Origin: Myxococcales bacterium
GTDB lineage: Bacteria; Myxococcota; Polyangia; Polyangiales; Polyangiaceae
DNA length: 6,789 nucleotides
Assembly: GCA_020430865.1 (NCBI GenBank)
Contig: JAGQIY010000288.1
Span: forward strand, 1 to 6,789
Direction: 5' to 3'
Positions 1 through 6,789 of the stretch are shown here, one piece after another; positions within the stretch are counted from its first letter, which is position 1, and every line of letters begins with the position of its first letter. A program made the position numbers and the translations under genes. The notes beneath the pieces are model-generated. The model was given only the letters and a program-made list of their open reading frames with translations. It made no database searches and was not told where the DNA came from.

Positions 1-807
1 CGGCGGCCCCGCCTCCGACGCGCCAGGGAGCGGCGGCGGTCCTGCAGACAGTGGGCGGGCACCTGGCGCCCGCGCGGCGGCGGAGGGGGCTGCGCTGGGG
101 CTCACCCCCAACCCCAGCGGAACCTTCGGCGCCCTGGGCAACCCGAGACCGACATCCGGAGGAGACGCGCTCGGCGCCTTCGCTGCTGGGTGAGCCGAGG
201 GGTGCTGATCGAGCTGCCAGTTGCTCGCCGAGTCCATCACCGTGGTCGGGTCGTCGAAGCTCAGCGCATTTCCGCGAGGATTCGTCACCTCATCGCTCAA
301 GCTCCCGGCCCTCGGCTGCACCGTCGGCGGCGGGATCGAGTTCTTCTTGGGTAGGGTGCGCGAGACCTCGGTCGCCACCGCTTGTACGCCCACCCGCTTC
401 TGCAGTCCGACGTAGACCGTGGCGCGTTCGTGCCAGAGCTGCGTATCGGAGTCCTGACTTCCGAGCTGGATGGCGCGGGCGAGCACCTTCTCGGCGCGCA
501 TCGCGTCACCGCGCCGGAGCAGCACCTCGCCCAAGTAGCGGAAAGCACGGGCGTCTCTGCCATCTGCCTTGCCGGCGCTGACCAGCGCTGCCTGCGCTTC
601 CGGCAGCAGCTGTGCGTCGAGGAACATGCGTCCCACGGCCAACATCACCTGCGGATCGTCGAGGTGCCACGTCTGAGCGTTGGTGCCGACCTCGCGAATC
701 AGATCGTCCATGCCGCTCGTGGTGCTCAGGAAGGAGCAAAGCGCGACCGTGGCATCCGCGTCGGGGTTGGCTCGCCACTTTCCAATCAACTCGTCGACGG
801 CACCCAT
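1..807 (-). CDS. TPR-repeat protein with Ala/Pro-rich tail, partial (C-terminus beyond window)
   Basis: The frame is open from ATG at 807 down to position 1, giving 269 residues with no stop. An in-frame TGA at 823-825 fixes the start; the ribosome site is weak (GGAC about 5 nt upstream of the ATG). Residues about 52-118 form two TPR-like helix pairs, including the stretches VMLAVGRMFLDAQLLPEAQ and AFRYLGEVLLRRGDAMRAEK, the second fitting the TPR pattern well. Residues about 1-50 look helical. From about residue 155 the protein turns disordered, rich in Ala, Pro and Ser, with an acidic patch FDDPTTVMD at 184-192. There is no signal peptide or membrane segment in the visible part, so it is probably cytoplasmic. 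TPRs mediate protein-protein contacts; the partner and role are unknown. A further domain may lie outside the window. It is divergent from purF. Overlapping ORFs in other frames are shadows: this frame has GC-rich third positions and the only sensible composition. Confidence 0.8.
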   Translation of the reverse strand, partial: MGAVDELIGKWRANPDADATVALCSFLSTTSGMDDLIREVGTNAQTWHLDDPQVMLAVGRMFLDAQLLPEAQAALVSAGKADGRDARAFRYLGEVLLRRGDAMRAEKVLARAIQLGSQDSDTQLWHERATVYVGLQKRVGVQAVATEVSRTLPKKNSIPPPTVQPRAGSLSDEVTNPRGNALSFDDPTTVMDSASNWQLDQHPSAHPAAKAPSASPPDVGLGLPRAPKVPLGLGVSPSAAPSAAARAPGARPLSAGPPPLPGASEAGPP

Positions 808-1141
808 CGCTGTCCAGCATACTCACGTCCGCGCGTACTAGAAAAGCTGGGCGATGACTTGGGGGCTCCTGCACTCACCCGTGGGGTCGAACCCACACGC
901 GTCCCAAACACAGTTGCGCGGCAACCAGGGCACGGCCCGCGGGCGGTCACGACGCACCGGTATGATCTGCGGCCTGGGGTTTTCGCCGATACCAGGTGCG
1001 TGCTAGAGGCACGGCGCGAGAACGCGGTAGGAACCAAAGAGCGACCGCTTCGAGGTGCCTGCCGCGGTTTCTTCCCCCCAAACGCCGACAACGCACCCCA
1101 CGGCGCGCAGTCGCTGGCAGGCGGGTGGATCGAAACGCCCC

Positions 1142-1164
1142 GGGTCGGCTCGCTAGCCGGTCCC
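1142..1164 (+). promoter_or_regulatory. Hairpin in presumed purF leader
   Basis: CGGCT (1146-1150) pairs with AGCCG (1155-1159) around a 4-nt loop. The stem can be extended outward by GGG (1142-1144) with CCC (1162-1164) across a small internal loop. It lies about 50 nt upstream of the purF start and has no following T-run, so it is not a standard intrinsic terminator. A regulatory role is only possible, not shown. Confidence 0.3.
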
Positions 1165-1180
1165 AGTCTCCCAAGAACGA

Positions 1181-1194
1181 GCGTCCCCGGACGC
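1181..1194 (+). promoter_or_regulatory. Short hairpin just upstream of the purF ribosome site
   Basis: GCGTC (1181-1185) pairs with GACGC (1190-1194) around CCCG, with a possible extra C-G pair closing the loop. It ends 7 nt before the purF Shine-Dalgarno sequence GAAGG (1202-1206), which itself sits 7 nt from the ATG and remains unpaired. It could influence ribosome loading or transcript stability. No T-run follows. Confidence 0.3.
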
Positions 1195-1213
1195 GGAGAG
1201 CGAAGGTCGAGTC

Positions 1214-2683
<1,470 letters not shown>

Positions 2684-2733
2684 TCCGAGCTCCTCGCTGG
2701 TCCGGATCGGGGGGTGAGGGCACGAGTCTTCAC

Positions 2734-2748
2734 GCGCTCTTGAAGCGC
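2734..2748 (+). other. Short hairpin downstream of purF
   Basis: GCGCT (2734-2738) pairs with AGCGC (2744-2748) around CTTGA, about 50 nt after the purF stop. No T-run follows, so it is a weak candidate for a 3' end or RNA-stability element. Confidence 0.25.
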
Positions 2749-2831
2749 ACGAAACTGCGGCACGCTCGCTTGGCCCCTGCAGTGGACTTCAGAGTGCCCA
2801 ATCCTCTCGGGCTCTGCTAAGCACTCAGCAA

Positions 2832-2851
2832 AGCTTCCGTTGGAGGAAGCT
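2832..2851 (+). terminator. Possible purF terminator hairpin without T-run
   Basis: AGCTTCC (2832-2838) pairs perfectly with GGAAGCT (2845-2851) around a 6-nt loop, giving a 7-bp stem. It stands between purF and the lyase gene, where a transcript end is plausible. The sequence after it (CGAACC...) has no T-tract, so it does not meet the intrinsic-terminator pattern; it could instead be a pause or an RNA-processing structure. Confidence 0.35.
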
Positions 2852-2861
2852 CGAACCGAAC

Positions 2862-2884
2862 CTCACGTCGCGCCGAGGCGTGAG
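2862..2884 (+). promoter_or_regulatory. Inverted repeat/hairpin upstream of the HMG-CoA lyase gene
   Basis: CTCACG (2862-2867) and CGTGAG (2879-2884) are a perfect inverted repeat. As RNA the stem extends to 8 bp through a G-U and a C-G pair, with a 7-nt loop. It ends 20 nt before the lyase ATG. It could be a repressor operator, a leader hairpin or part of a terminator for purF; the sequence does not decide. Confidence 0.35.
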
Positions 2885-2904
2885 CCAGCCGCGTAGTACC
2901 TGGG

Positions 2905-3822
2905 ATGCTCGACTCTCCGCCTGACCGCGTTTCCGTTTACGAAGTCTCTGCCCGCGACGGGCTGCAGAACGAAGCTTCGCCGATCTCCACGGAGGCCAAG
3001 CAGCGCCTGGTCGAAGCGCTCGTGAAAGCCGGGCTGACCCGCATCGAAGTCTCGAGCTTCGTGTCGCCTCGTTGGATCCCCCAGCTCGCCGATGCAGAGG
3101 AGCTGCTCGCGTCGTTGAAGGCCCCCGAGGGGGTGACCTTCAGCGCGCTCTGCCCCAACGCACGCGGCTTCGAGCGCGCAAAGGCTTGCGGCTTGAAGGA
3201 GATCGCCGTCTTCATGTCGGCGAGCGAGACGCACAATCAGAAGAACACCAACAAGTCGACGGAAGCGTCGCTGAGGGTGTTTCGTGAAGTAGTCCCCCCG
3301 GCGCTCGAAGCCGGCATGCAGGTGCGGGCGTACGTGTCGACGGTCTGGGGCTGCCCCTACGAAGGTGATGTCGCGCCGGAGCGCTCCCTGGACATCACTC
3401 GCGCTTTGCTGGAGATGGGCTGCTACCAGGTGTCTCTGGGTGACACCATCGGCGTCGGTACGCCGATCCAGACCCGAGAGCTTGGCAAGCTTTTCCTCAA
3501 GGAATTTGATCAGGAGAAGCTCGCGCTGCACCTCCACGACACCCGCGGGACGGCGCTGGCCAACGCCCTGGTGGGCCTCGACCTGGGCTTCCGAAACTTC
3601 GATGCGTCGGTCGCCGGACTGGGAGGTTGCCCATACGCGCCTGGCGCCGCGGGCAACCTCGCGACCGAAGACCTCGTCTACATGCTCCACGGCATGGGTA
3701 TCGAAACTGGAATCGATCTCGAGCTACTGGTCGAAGCGGGGCGAGTGGCGGAGGCCGTGGTCGGACGACGCCTGCCAGGCAAGGTCCACCAGGCAGGTGT
3801 CAGCAGCCGACGCGCCATCTGA
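2905..3822 (+). CDS. mvaB: Hydroxymethylglutaryl-CoA lyase
   Basis: Cleaves (S)-HMG-CoA into acetoacetate and acetyl-CoA, the last step of leucine breakdown; cytoplasmic, divalent-metal dependent. The 305 residues form one HMGL-like TIM barrel of normal bacterial length. With a constant offset of 24 from human HMGCL, all key residues are in place: Arg17 and Asp18 (RDGLQNE), Glu48, His209 and His211 (HLHD), catalytic Cys242 in GLGGCPYAPGA, and metal-binding Asn251. SFVSPRWIPQLAD (51-63) is also typical. This signature separates it from isopropylmalate and homocitrate synthases. The ATG follows an in-frame TGA at 2881-2883 and the protein begins where family members do, but no clear Shine-Dalgarno is visible. 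No other leucine-catabolism genes (isovaleryl-CoA dehydrogenase, methylcrotonyl-CoA carboxylase) are in the window. The next gene starts 171 nt later behind its own promoter, so the two need not be co-transcribed. Confidence 0.95.
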   Translation: MLDSPPDRVSVYEVSARDGLQNEASPISTEAKQRLVEALVKAGLTRIEVSSFVSPRWIPQLADAEELLASLKAPEGVTFSALCPNARGFERAKACGLKEIAVFMSASETHNQKNTNKSTEASLRVFREVVPPALEAGMQVRAYVSTVWGCPYEGDVAPERSLDITRALLEMGCYQVSLGDTIGVGTPIQTRELGKLFLKEFDQEKLALHLHDTRGTALANALVGLDLGFRNFDASVAGLGGCPYAPGAAGNLATEDLVYMLHGMGIETGIDLELLVEAGRVAEAVVGRRLPGKVHQAGVSSRRAI

Positions 3823-3825
3823 TCG

Positions 3826-3842
3826 GCTGCGAAAGCCGCAGC
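3826..3842 (+). promoter_or_regulatory. Putative activator site 1 (palindrome, enhancer-like)
   Basis: A perfect 6-bp inverted repeat GCTGCG/CGCAGC with a 5-bp centre (AAAGC), centred at 3834. That is about 104 bp upstream of the start predicted from the sigma-54 promoter at 3912-3927. It nearly duplicates the site centred at 3854: TGCGAAAGCCGCAG here against TGCGAGAACCGCAG there, 12 of 14 bases identical. Position, symmetry and duplication fit an NtrC-type upstream activator site; which protein binds is inferred. Confidence 0.55.
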
Positions 3843-3846
3843 TTGC

Positions 3847-3862
3847 GTGCGAGAACCGCAGT
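3847..3862 (+). promoter_or_regulatory. Putative activator site 2 (second copy of palindrome)
   Basis: TGCG-AGAAC-CGCA, centred at 3854, is exactly 20 bp from the centre of site 1, close to two helical turns, so dimers on both would lie on the same DNA face. It lies about 84 bp upstream of the predicted start. Only the inner four bases of each arm are symmetric, so it is slightly weaker than site 1. Confidence 0.55.
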
Positions 3863-3911
3863 CTCCGGGTTTCAGCCAGCCACTCCATGGCCGTGCGGCC
3901 GCGCCTCGATT

Positions 3912-3927
3912 TGGAACGCGGCTTGCT
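3912..3927 (+). promoter_or_regulatory. Putative sigma-54 (-24/-12) promoter of the histidine kinase/regulator pair
   Basis: TGGAACG-CGGC-TTGCT matches the sigma-54 consensus TGGCACG-N4-TTGCT at 11 of 12 defined bases. The invariant GG (3913-3914) and GC (3925-3926) have the correct spacing. Transcription should begin near 3938, leaving a 56-nt leader before the kinase ATG at 3994. It is intergenic, in the correct orientation, has two palindromic sites 60-90 bp upstream, and drives genes encoding a sigma-54 activator. The fit is strong, but only by sequence. Confidence 0.7.
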
Positions 3928-3993
3928 CACTCGAAGCCGCAGGGCGAGCATCGATCCTCGCTAGACCTGCGTCGGTCCGCCGATCGCCCCCGC

Positions 3994-5334
3994 ATGCCGA
4001 AACCCGAGCCTCCCCACCGTCCCCGCTCCTGGGTTCGCCCTGCCCTGGCAGGTGGGAGTCTGCTGGCGATCCTGGCGCTGCTGGTCACTCTGATCATGAG
4101 CTATCGCAGCGTCGAGCGCGCGAGCCTGGCGCTCGCACGTGGCGAGGCAGCGGGCTGGTTCGATCGCGTGCGCCAGACACGACCCGATGAGCCCGGCGCA
4201 TCGCCGGATCTCGCCGACTTTCTGCGGCGCCATCGTGGGGCGGGGCTGCGCTACGTCGCGCTGGGGACCCCGCAGGGCGTCGAGCGGAGCGCCGGCGACG
4301 CGAAGCTCGGTGAGGTGGCGGGCGGCGACTTCACCAGCAGTCGGCTGATCATCCAGGGCAACCGCGTGCGCGCCGTGTCCCTGCCAGCGCCGCCCCCGCC
4401 GCGTTGCCCACCCGACGAGGACTGCGGGCCCGACCGGTTTCCTCCGCCCCATCTGCCTCCCGGGATCCTGATCGAGTTCGAGACTCGCTCCGTCCCCGAG
4501 CTGCGAGAGGGCGCTCTGCAGAGCCTGGGCGTCGGCCTGGCTGCGGCGCTGGCGTTGGCGACGCTCACCGTCCTGGTCTGGCGCGCGTTCTCACGTCACG
4601 AGCGCCTCTTGATCGAGCTCGCGCGCGAGCGACGCCTCGCCAGCCTCGGCCAGATGAGCGCCGTGCTCGCGCACGAGATCAAGAATCCCCTGGCCTCGCT
4701 CAAGGGCAACGCACAACTCCTCGCGGAAGTGCTCCCTCGAGACAGCAAGCCGCACGCGCGCAGCGAACGCGTGGTGAAGGAGGCGGTGCGCCTCGAGCGG
4801 CTGGTACTCGATCTCCTGGCGTTCGCGCGCTCTGGCGAGCTCACGATCACGGACGTGGAGCTGCGACCACTCCTGTCCGGCGCGGTCCGTCAGGCTCAAG
4901 CTCACGTCTGGACCCCGAGTGCCGAGAGAGACATCTCCGAGTCTCAACAGACGGGGCGCTGGGTCATGCTCGAGGCCGACGAAGCACCAACCAGCTGGCC
5001 GCTCGATGCCGAACGAATCCGCCAGGTGCTGGTGAACCTGCTTCAGAATGGGCTCCACGCCTCGCCAGAGCCGGTGACCCTCCACGCCCACACCGACGGC
5101 GGGCAGCTCGTGTTGCGCGTCAGCGACGCCGGGAGCGGCTTCGAGGGTGATCCCGAAGCACTGTTCGAGCCCTTCCACACCACCCGGACCCAAGGCACCG
5201 GCCTGGGGCTGGCCATCGCTCGTCGACTGGTCGAGCTTCACGGGGGCAGCATTACGGCCTCGAACTTGCTTGATCCAACCGGAGGCGTGAGCGGCGCCTG
5301 CTTCGAAGTGAGACTACCGCGAGGCGACGACTGA
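3994..5334 (+). CDS. Membrane sensor histidine kinase, NtrB/AtoS/ZraS-like
   Basis: A 446-residue kinase that should autophosphorylate on His227 and pass the phosphate to the regulator encoded next. Layout: TM1 about 16-36; extracytoplasmic sensor about 37-176, matching no domain I recognise; TM2 about 178-198; a linker of only about 16 residues, too short for HAMP; H-box [14 protein letters not shown] (225-238); N-box VNLLQNGL with Asn352; G1 DAGSG (378-382); F-box FEPFHTT (391-397); G2 GTGLGL (401-406). All catalytic motifs are intact. The sensor contains a Pro-rich segment with Cys138, Cys144 and His153. The start is chosen at ATG 3994: the frame is open further upstream to a GTG at 3847, but that would put the regulatory region inside the gene and add a non-conserved extension, while later starts would lose TM1. 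No clear Shine-Dalgarno precedes it. It follows a putative sigma-54 promoter, and the regulator gene lies 80 nt downstream. The stimulus is unknown. Confidence 0.93.
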   Translation: MPKPEPPHRPRSWVRPALAGGSLLAILALLVTLIMSYRSVERASLALARGEAAGWFDRVRQTRPDEPGASPDLADFLRRHRGAGLRYVALGTPQGVERSAGDAKLGEVAGGDFTSSRLIIQGNRVRAVSLPAPPPPRCPPDEDCGPDRFPPPHLPPGILIEFETRSVPELREGALQSLGVGLAAALALATLTVLVWRAFSRHERLLIELARERRLASLGQMSAVLAHEIKNPLASLKGNAQLLAEVLPRDSKPHARSERVVKEAVRLERLVLDLLAFARSGELTITDVELRPLLSGAVRQAQAHVWTPSAERDISESQQTGRWVMLEADEAPTSWPLDAERIRQVLVNLLQNGLHASPEPVTLHAHTDGGQLVLRVSDAGSGFEGDPEALFEPFHTTRTQGTGLGLAIARRLVELHGGSITASNLLDPTGGVSGACFEVRLPRGDD

Positions 5335-5345
5335 CCTGAATCACG

Positions 5346-5359
5346 GTCCGACGCCGGAC
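5346..5359 (+). other. Short hairpin between kinase and regulator genes
   Basis: GTCCG (5346-5350) pairs with CGGAC (5355-5359) around ACGC, just after the kinase stop. No T-run follows, so it probably does not terminate the operon; it could tune stability or relative expression of the two genes. Confidence 0.25.
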
Positions 5360-5378
5360 GGCGCGAACCCAAGCTCGA

Positions 5379-5412
5379 GGATCGCAGAGATCCCATGATC
5401 CATATGGAGGAG
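5379..5412 (+). promoter_or_regulatory. Translation start region of the regulator gene: hairpin, palindrome and strong ribosome site
   Basis: GGATC (5379-5383) can pair with GATCC at 5389-5393 or with a second GATCC at 5397-5401. An 8-bp palindrome CCATATGG (5400-5407) overlaps the Shine-Dalgarno GGAGGAG (5406-5412), which precedes the GTG start at 5415. The strong ribosome site supports the GTG start. Upstream ATGs at 5395 and 5404 are out of frame. Confidence 0.5.
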
Positions 5413-5414
5413 AC

Positions 5415-6743
5415 GTGGCGAGAATCCTGGTGGTAGACGACGAGGAAGGTCTTCGCGAGTTCCTGGTCGAGGCGCTCGAGCTCTCCGGACACGACGTGAC
5501 GCCAGCAGAGACCGCCGAGCAGGCGCTCGCCCGAGCGGGGAACTCTCATTTTCATGTGGTAATTAGCGATCTGAGGCTACCCGGCAAGAGCGGTCTGGAT
5601 CTGCTGCGCCAGCTCCGTCAGGACGCCCCGGATACCCAGGTGGTGATGCTCACCGCCCACGCGAGCGTCGAGAGCGCCGTGGACGCCATGCGCCTCGGCG
5701 CCTTCGACTACCTGGAGAAGCCCATCGGTAGCCCCGCCGAGCTCCGGCTGGTCGTGGACCGTGCCCTGGAGAAGCGCGGTCTGCTCGCCGCCAAGGAGCA
5801 GGCGCTGCGTGCGCAGGACTCCGTCGAAGCCCTGAGCTATGGCGCCGAGAGCATGCAACCCGTGGTGGCCGCAGCCGAGCGGGTCGCACGCACCGACGCC
5901 ACCGTGCTGCTGCTCGGCGAGAGCGGCACCGGAAAAGAAGTACTGGCGCGCAGCATCCACCAGCAGAGCGCCCGGCGCGACGCACCGTTCGTCGCCATCA
6001 ACTGCGCGGCGCTCTCCAGTCATCTGCTGGAGAGCGAGCTCTTTGGTCACGAGAAGGGCGCCTTCACAGGGGCTCATGCGCGTCGCCAGGGACGCATCGA
6101 ACTGGCAGAGGGCGGCACCTTCTTCCTCGATGAGATCGGTGAGCTCGAACCCACGCTCCAGGCCAAGCTCCTGCGCGTGCTCCAGGACCGACGCTTCGAG
6201 CGAGTCGGGGGTAGTCGCACTCTGGCCGCGGACGTGCGCTGGATCGCCGCCACCAACCGCGATCTACGCACGGCGATGGCCGAAGGCGCTTTCCGAGAGG
6301 ATCTATACCATCGGCTCGCGGTGTTCCCGATTCGTCTACCCCCGCTGCGCGAGCGACGAGAGGACATCGTGCCCTTGGCGGAGTCGCTGACCAAGCGCCT
6401 GGCGGGCGAGCTGGGTCGCCCTGCGCCTGCGCTCTCCGAGCCCATCAAGCGTTACCTCCAGGAAGCAGCTTGGCCGGGGAACATCCGCGAACTCCGTAAC
6501 GTCCTCGAGCGCGCGTTGATTCTCTGTGACGGCAACGAGGTCGAGAAGAGCCACCTGTGGCTCGAGCCCGTCACCAGCGGCAAGAGCGAGCCCCCGGATC
6601 TGGCGCGTCCGCTGGTGGACATCGAGCGCGAAGCGATCGCTCAGGCGCTCGCGCGTTGCGGCGGCAATCGCAAGGCTGCCTCGGAGATGCTGGGGATCGG
6701 GCTCAGGACGCTCTACGACAAATTGAAGAGGTATGAGCGCTAG
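5415..6743 (+). CDS. NtrC-family sigma-54-dependent response regulator
   Basis: A 442-residue cytoplasmic activator of typical NtrC length and order. The receiver (about 3-118) has Asp8, Asp9, phosphoacceptor Asp52, Thr80 and Lys102. The AAA+ domain (about 138-370) has Walker A GESGTGKE (168-175), the sigma-54-contacting loop GAFTGA (215-220), Walker B GGTFFLDE with Asp239/Glu240, the arginine-finger region REDLYHRL (294-301), and WPGNIREL (353-360). A Fis-type HTH ends the protein (about 404-441, ALARCGGNRKAASEMLGIG then RTLYDKLKRY). Every motif needed to drive sigma-54 transcription is present. The start is GTG at 5415 behind GGAGGAG; the family's usual N-terminus (ILVVDDE) begins at residue 4. 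It is 80 nt after the kinase gene, its likely partner. The pair is preceded by its own putative sigma-54 promoter and tandem palindromes, which suggests autoactivation. Target genes beyond this are unknown. AtoC, ZraR and other group members share this layout, so no specific symbol is justified. Confidence 0.95.
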   Translation: MARILVVDDEEGLREFLVEALELSGHDVTPAETAEQALARAGNSHFHVVISDLRLPGKSGLDLLRQLRQDAPDTQVVMLTAHASVESAVDAMRLGAFDYLEKPIGSPAELRLVVDRALEKRGLLAAKEQALRAQDSVEALSYGAESMQPVVAAAERVARTDATVLLLGESGTGKEVLARSIHQQSARRDAPFVAINCAALSSHLLESELFGHEKGAFTGAHARRQGRIELAEGGTFFLDEIGELEPTLQAKLLRVLQDRRFERVGGSRTLAADVRWIAATNRDLRTAMAEGAFREDLYHRLAVFPIRLPPLRERREDIVPLAESLTKRLAGELGRPAPALSEPIKRYLQEAAWPGNIRELRNVLERALILCDGNEVEKSHLWLEPVTSGKSEPPDLARPLVDIEREAIAQALARCGGNRKAASEMLGIGLRTLYDKLKRYER

Positions 6744-6789
6744 ATGCCTCCCGCCCTTCCGGCGCCCGGACGCGACTCGCCTCCGGCAA

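Larger units (their letters stand above)
808..1213. promoter_or_regulatory. Divergent intergenic region between the TPR gene and purF
   Basis: This stretch of about 400 bp separates two divergent genes, so it should hold promoters for both, but I find no convincing -35/-10 pair. A -10-like TATGAT at 961-966 lacks a recognisable -35 partner at 16-18 bp. A short inverted repeat (GTGGG/CCCAC, 881-896) and a 5-bp hairpin (CGTGC/GCACG, 999-1013) are visible. I see no purine-type riboswitch or purine-repressor palindrome. No ORF here has protein-like composition that does not belong to a shadow of purF or the TPR gene. Confidence 0.45.

Noticed and set aside
861..905. tRNA-like T-arm on the minus strand (GGTTCGACCCC resembles a B box)
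   Set aside because: The stem leaves a 6-nt loop, and no matching acceptor, D or anticodon arms can be placed around it. It does not fit tmRNA or SRP RNA ends either.
2758..2774. A second sigma-54-like site upstream of the lyase gene (CGGCACG then CTTGG)
   Set aside because: The -24 half is good, but the spacing to the -12 half is one base too long and the invariant GC is not in place; sigma-54 spacing is strict.
2863..3690. A 275-codon open frame on the minus strand opposite the HMG-CoA lyase gene
   Set aside because: Same reason: it mirrors a gene whose catalytic residues are all accounted for, and its composition is Arg/Gly/His-rich shadow sequence.
3895..3902. 8-bp palindrome GCGGCCGC upstream of the sigma-54 promoter
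   Set aside because: GC-only palindromes of this size are common in such DNA and it does not resemble the tandem TGCG-N5-CGCA sites.
3847..3993. N-terminal extension of the kinase from a GTG at 3847
   Set aside because: The extra 49 residues are Arg/Pro/Ser-rich with no family similarity I can see, and the segment coincides with the promoter and an activator site.
5255..5270. A sigma-54-like site inside the end of the kinase gene (CGGCCTC-GAAC-TTGCT)
   Set aside because: GG and GC are spaced correctly, but the -24 element matches only 3 of 7 bases, it is within coding sequence, and it lies about 145 nt from the regulator start without activator palindromes nearby.
6733..6789. Possible start of a downstream gene: ATG at 6744 directly after the regulator stop, or ATG at 6733 overlapping it
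   Set aside because: Both frames stay open to the window edge, but fewer than 20 codons are visible. The AGAGG at 6727-6731 is too close to 6733 and rather far from 6744, and composition does not favour either strongly. A small TCCGG/CCGGA hairpin at 6758-6770 has no T-run, so a terminator cannot be called either.

Overview
The window is GC-rich bacterial DNA with strong GC bias at third codon positions. It carries five protein-coding genes: one partial gene on the minus strand at the left edge and four complete genes on the plus strand. The Ala/Pro-rich TPR protein with long disordered stretches, the high GC content and the NtrC-type (sigma-54) two-component pair all suggest a myxobacterium-like member of the Myxococcota, possibly Polyangiales. 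That is an inference from style, not from a marker gene.

Layout. Positions 1-807 (minus) encode the N-terminal 269 residues of a TPR-containing protein whose end lies outside the window. Positions 808-1213 are a divergent intergenic region of about 400 bp; the only structures I see there are short hairpins in the presumed purF leader. Positions 1214-2683 encode amidophosphoribosyltransferase (PurF), the first committed enzyme of purine synthesis, with all four Fe-S cysteines of the Bacillus-type enzyme but no propeptide. Positions 2684-2904 hold three hairpins. Positions 2905-3822 encode hydroxymethylglutaryl-CoA lyase (leucine/HMG-CoA catabolism, making acetoacetate and acetyl-CoA). Positions 3823-3993 are a compact control region. 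Positions 3994-5334 encode a membrane sensor histidine kinase. Positions 5415-6743 encode an NtrC-family response regulator with receiver, sigma-54 AAA+ and Fis-type HTH domains. The last 46 bases hold nothing assignable.

The most interesting part is 3823-3993. It has a near-consensus sigma-54 (-24/-12) promoter at 3912-3927. About 60-90 bp upstream of that lie two nearly identical palindromes (TGCG-N5-CGCA) exactly 20 bp apart, and a partial third copy overlaps the predicted transcription start. This is the classic layout of an enhancer-dependent promoter, and the gene pair it drives encodes a sigma-54 activator. The simplest reading is that the kinase/regulator pair switches on its own operon. 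The upstream lyase makes acetoacetate, the inducer of the related AtoS/AtoC system of E. coli, which gives a speculative idea about the signal. The kinase's unusual Pro/Cys-rich periplasmic segment offers a competing idea (metal or redox).
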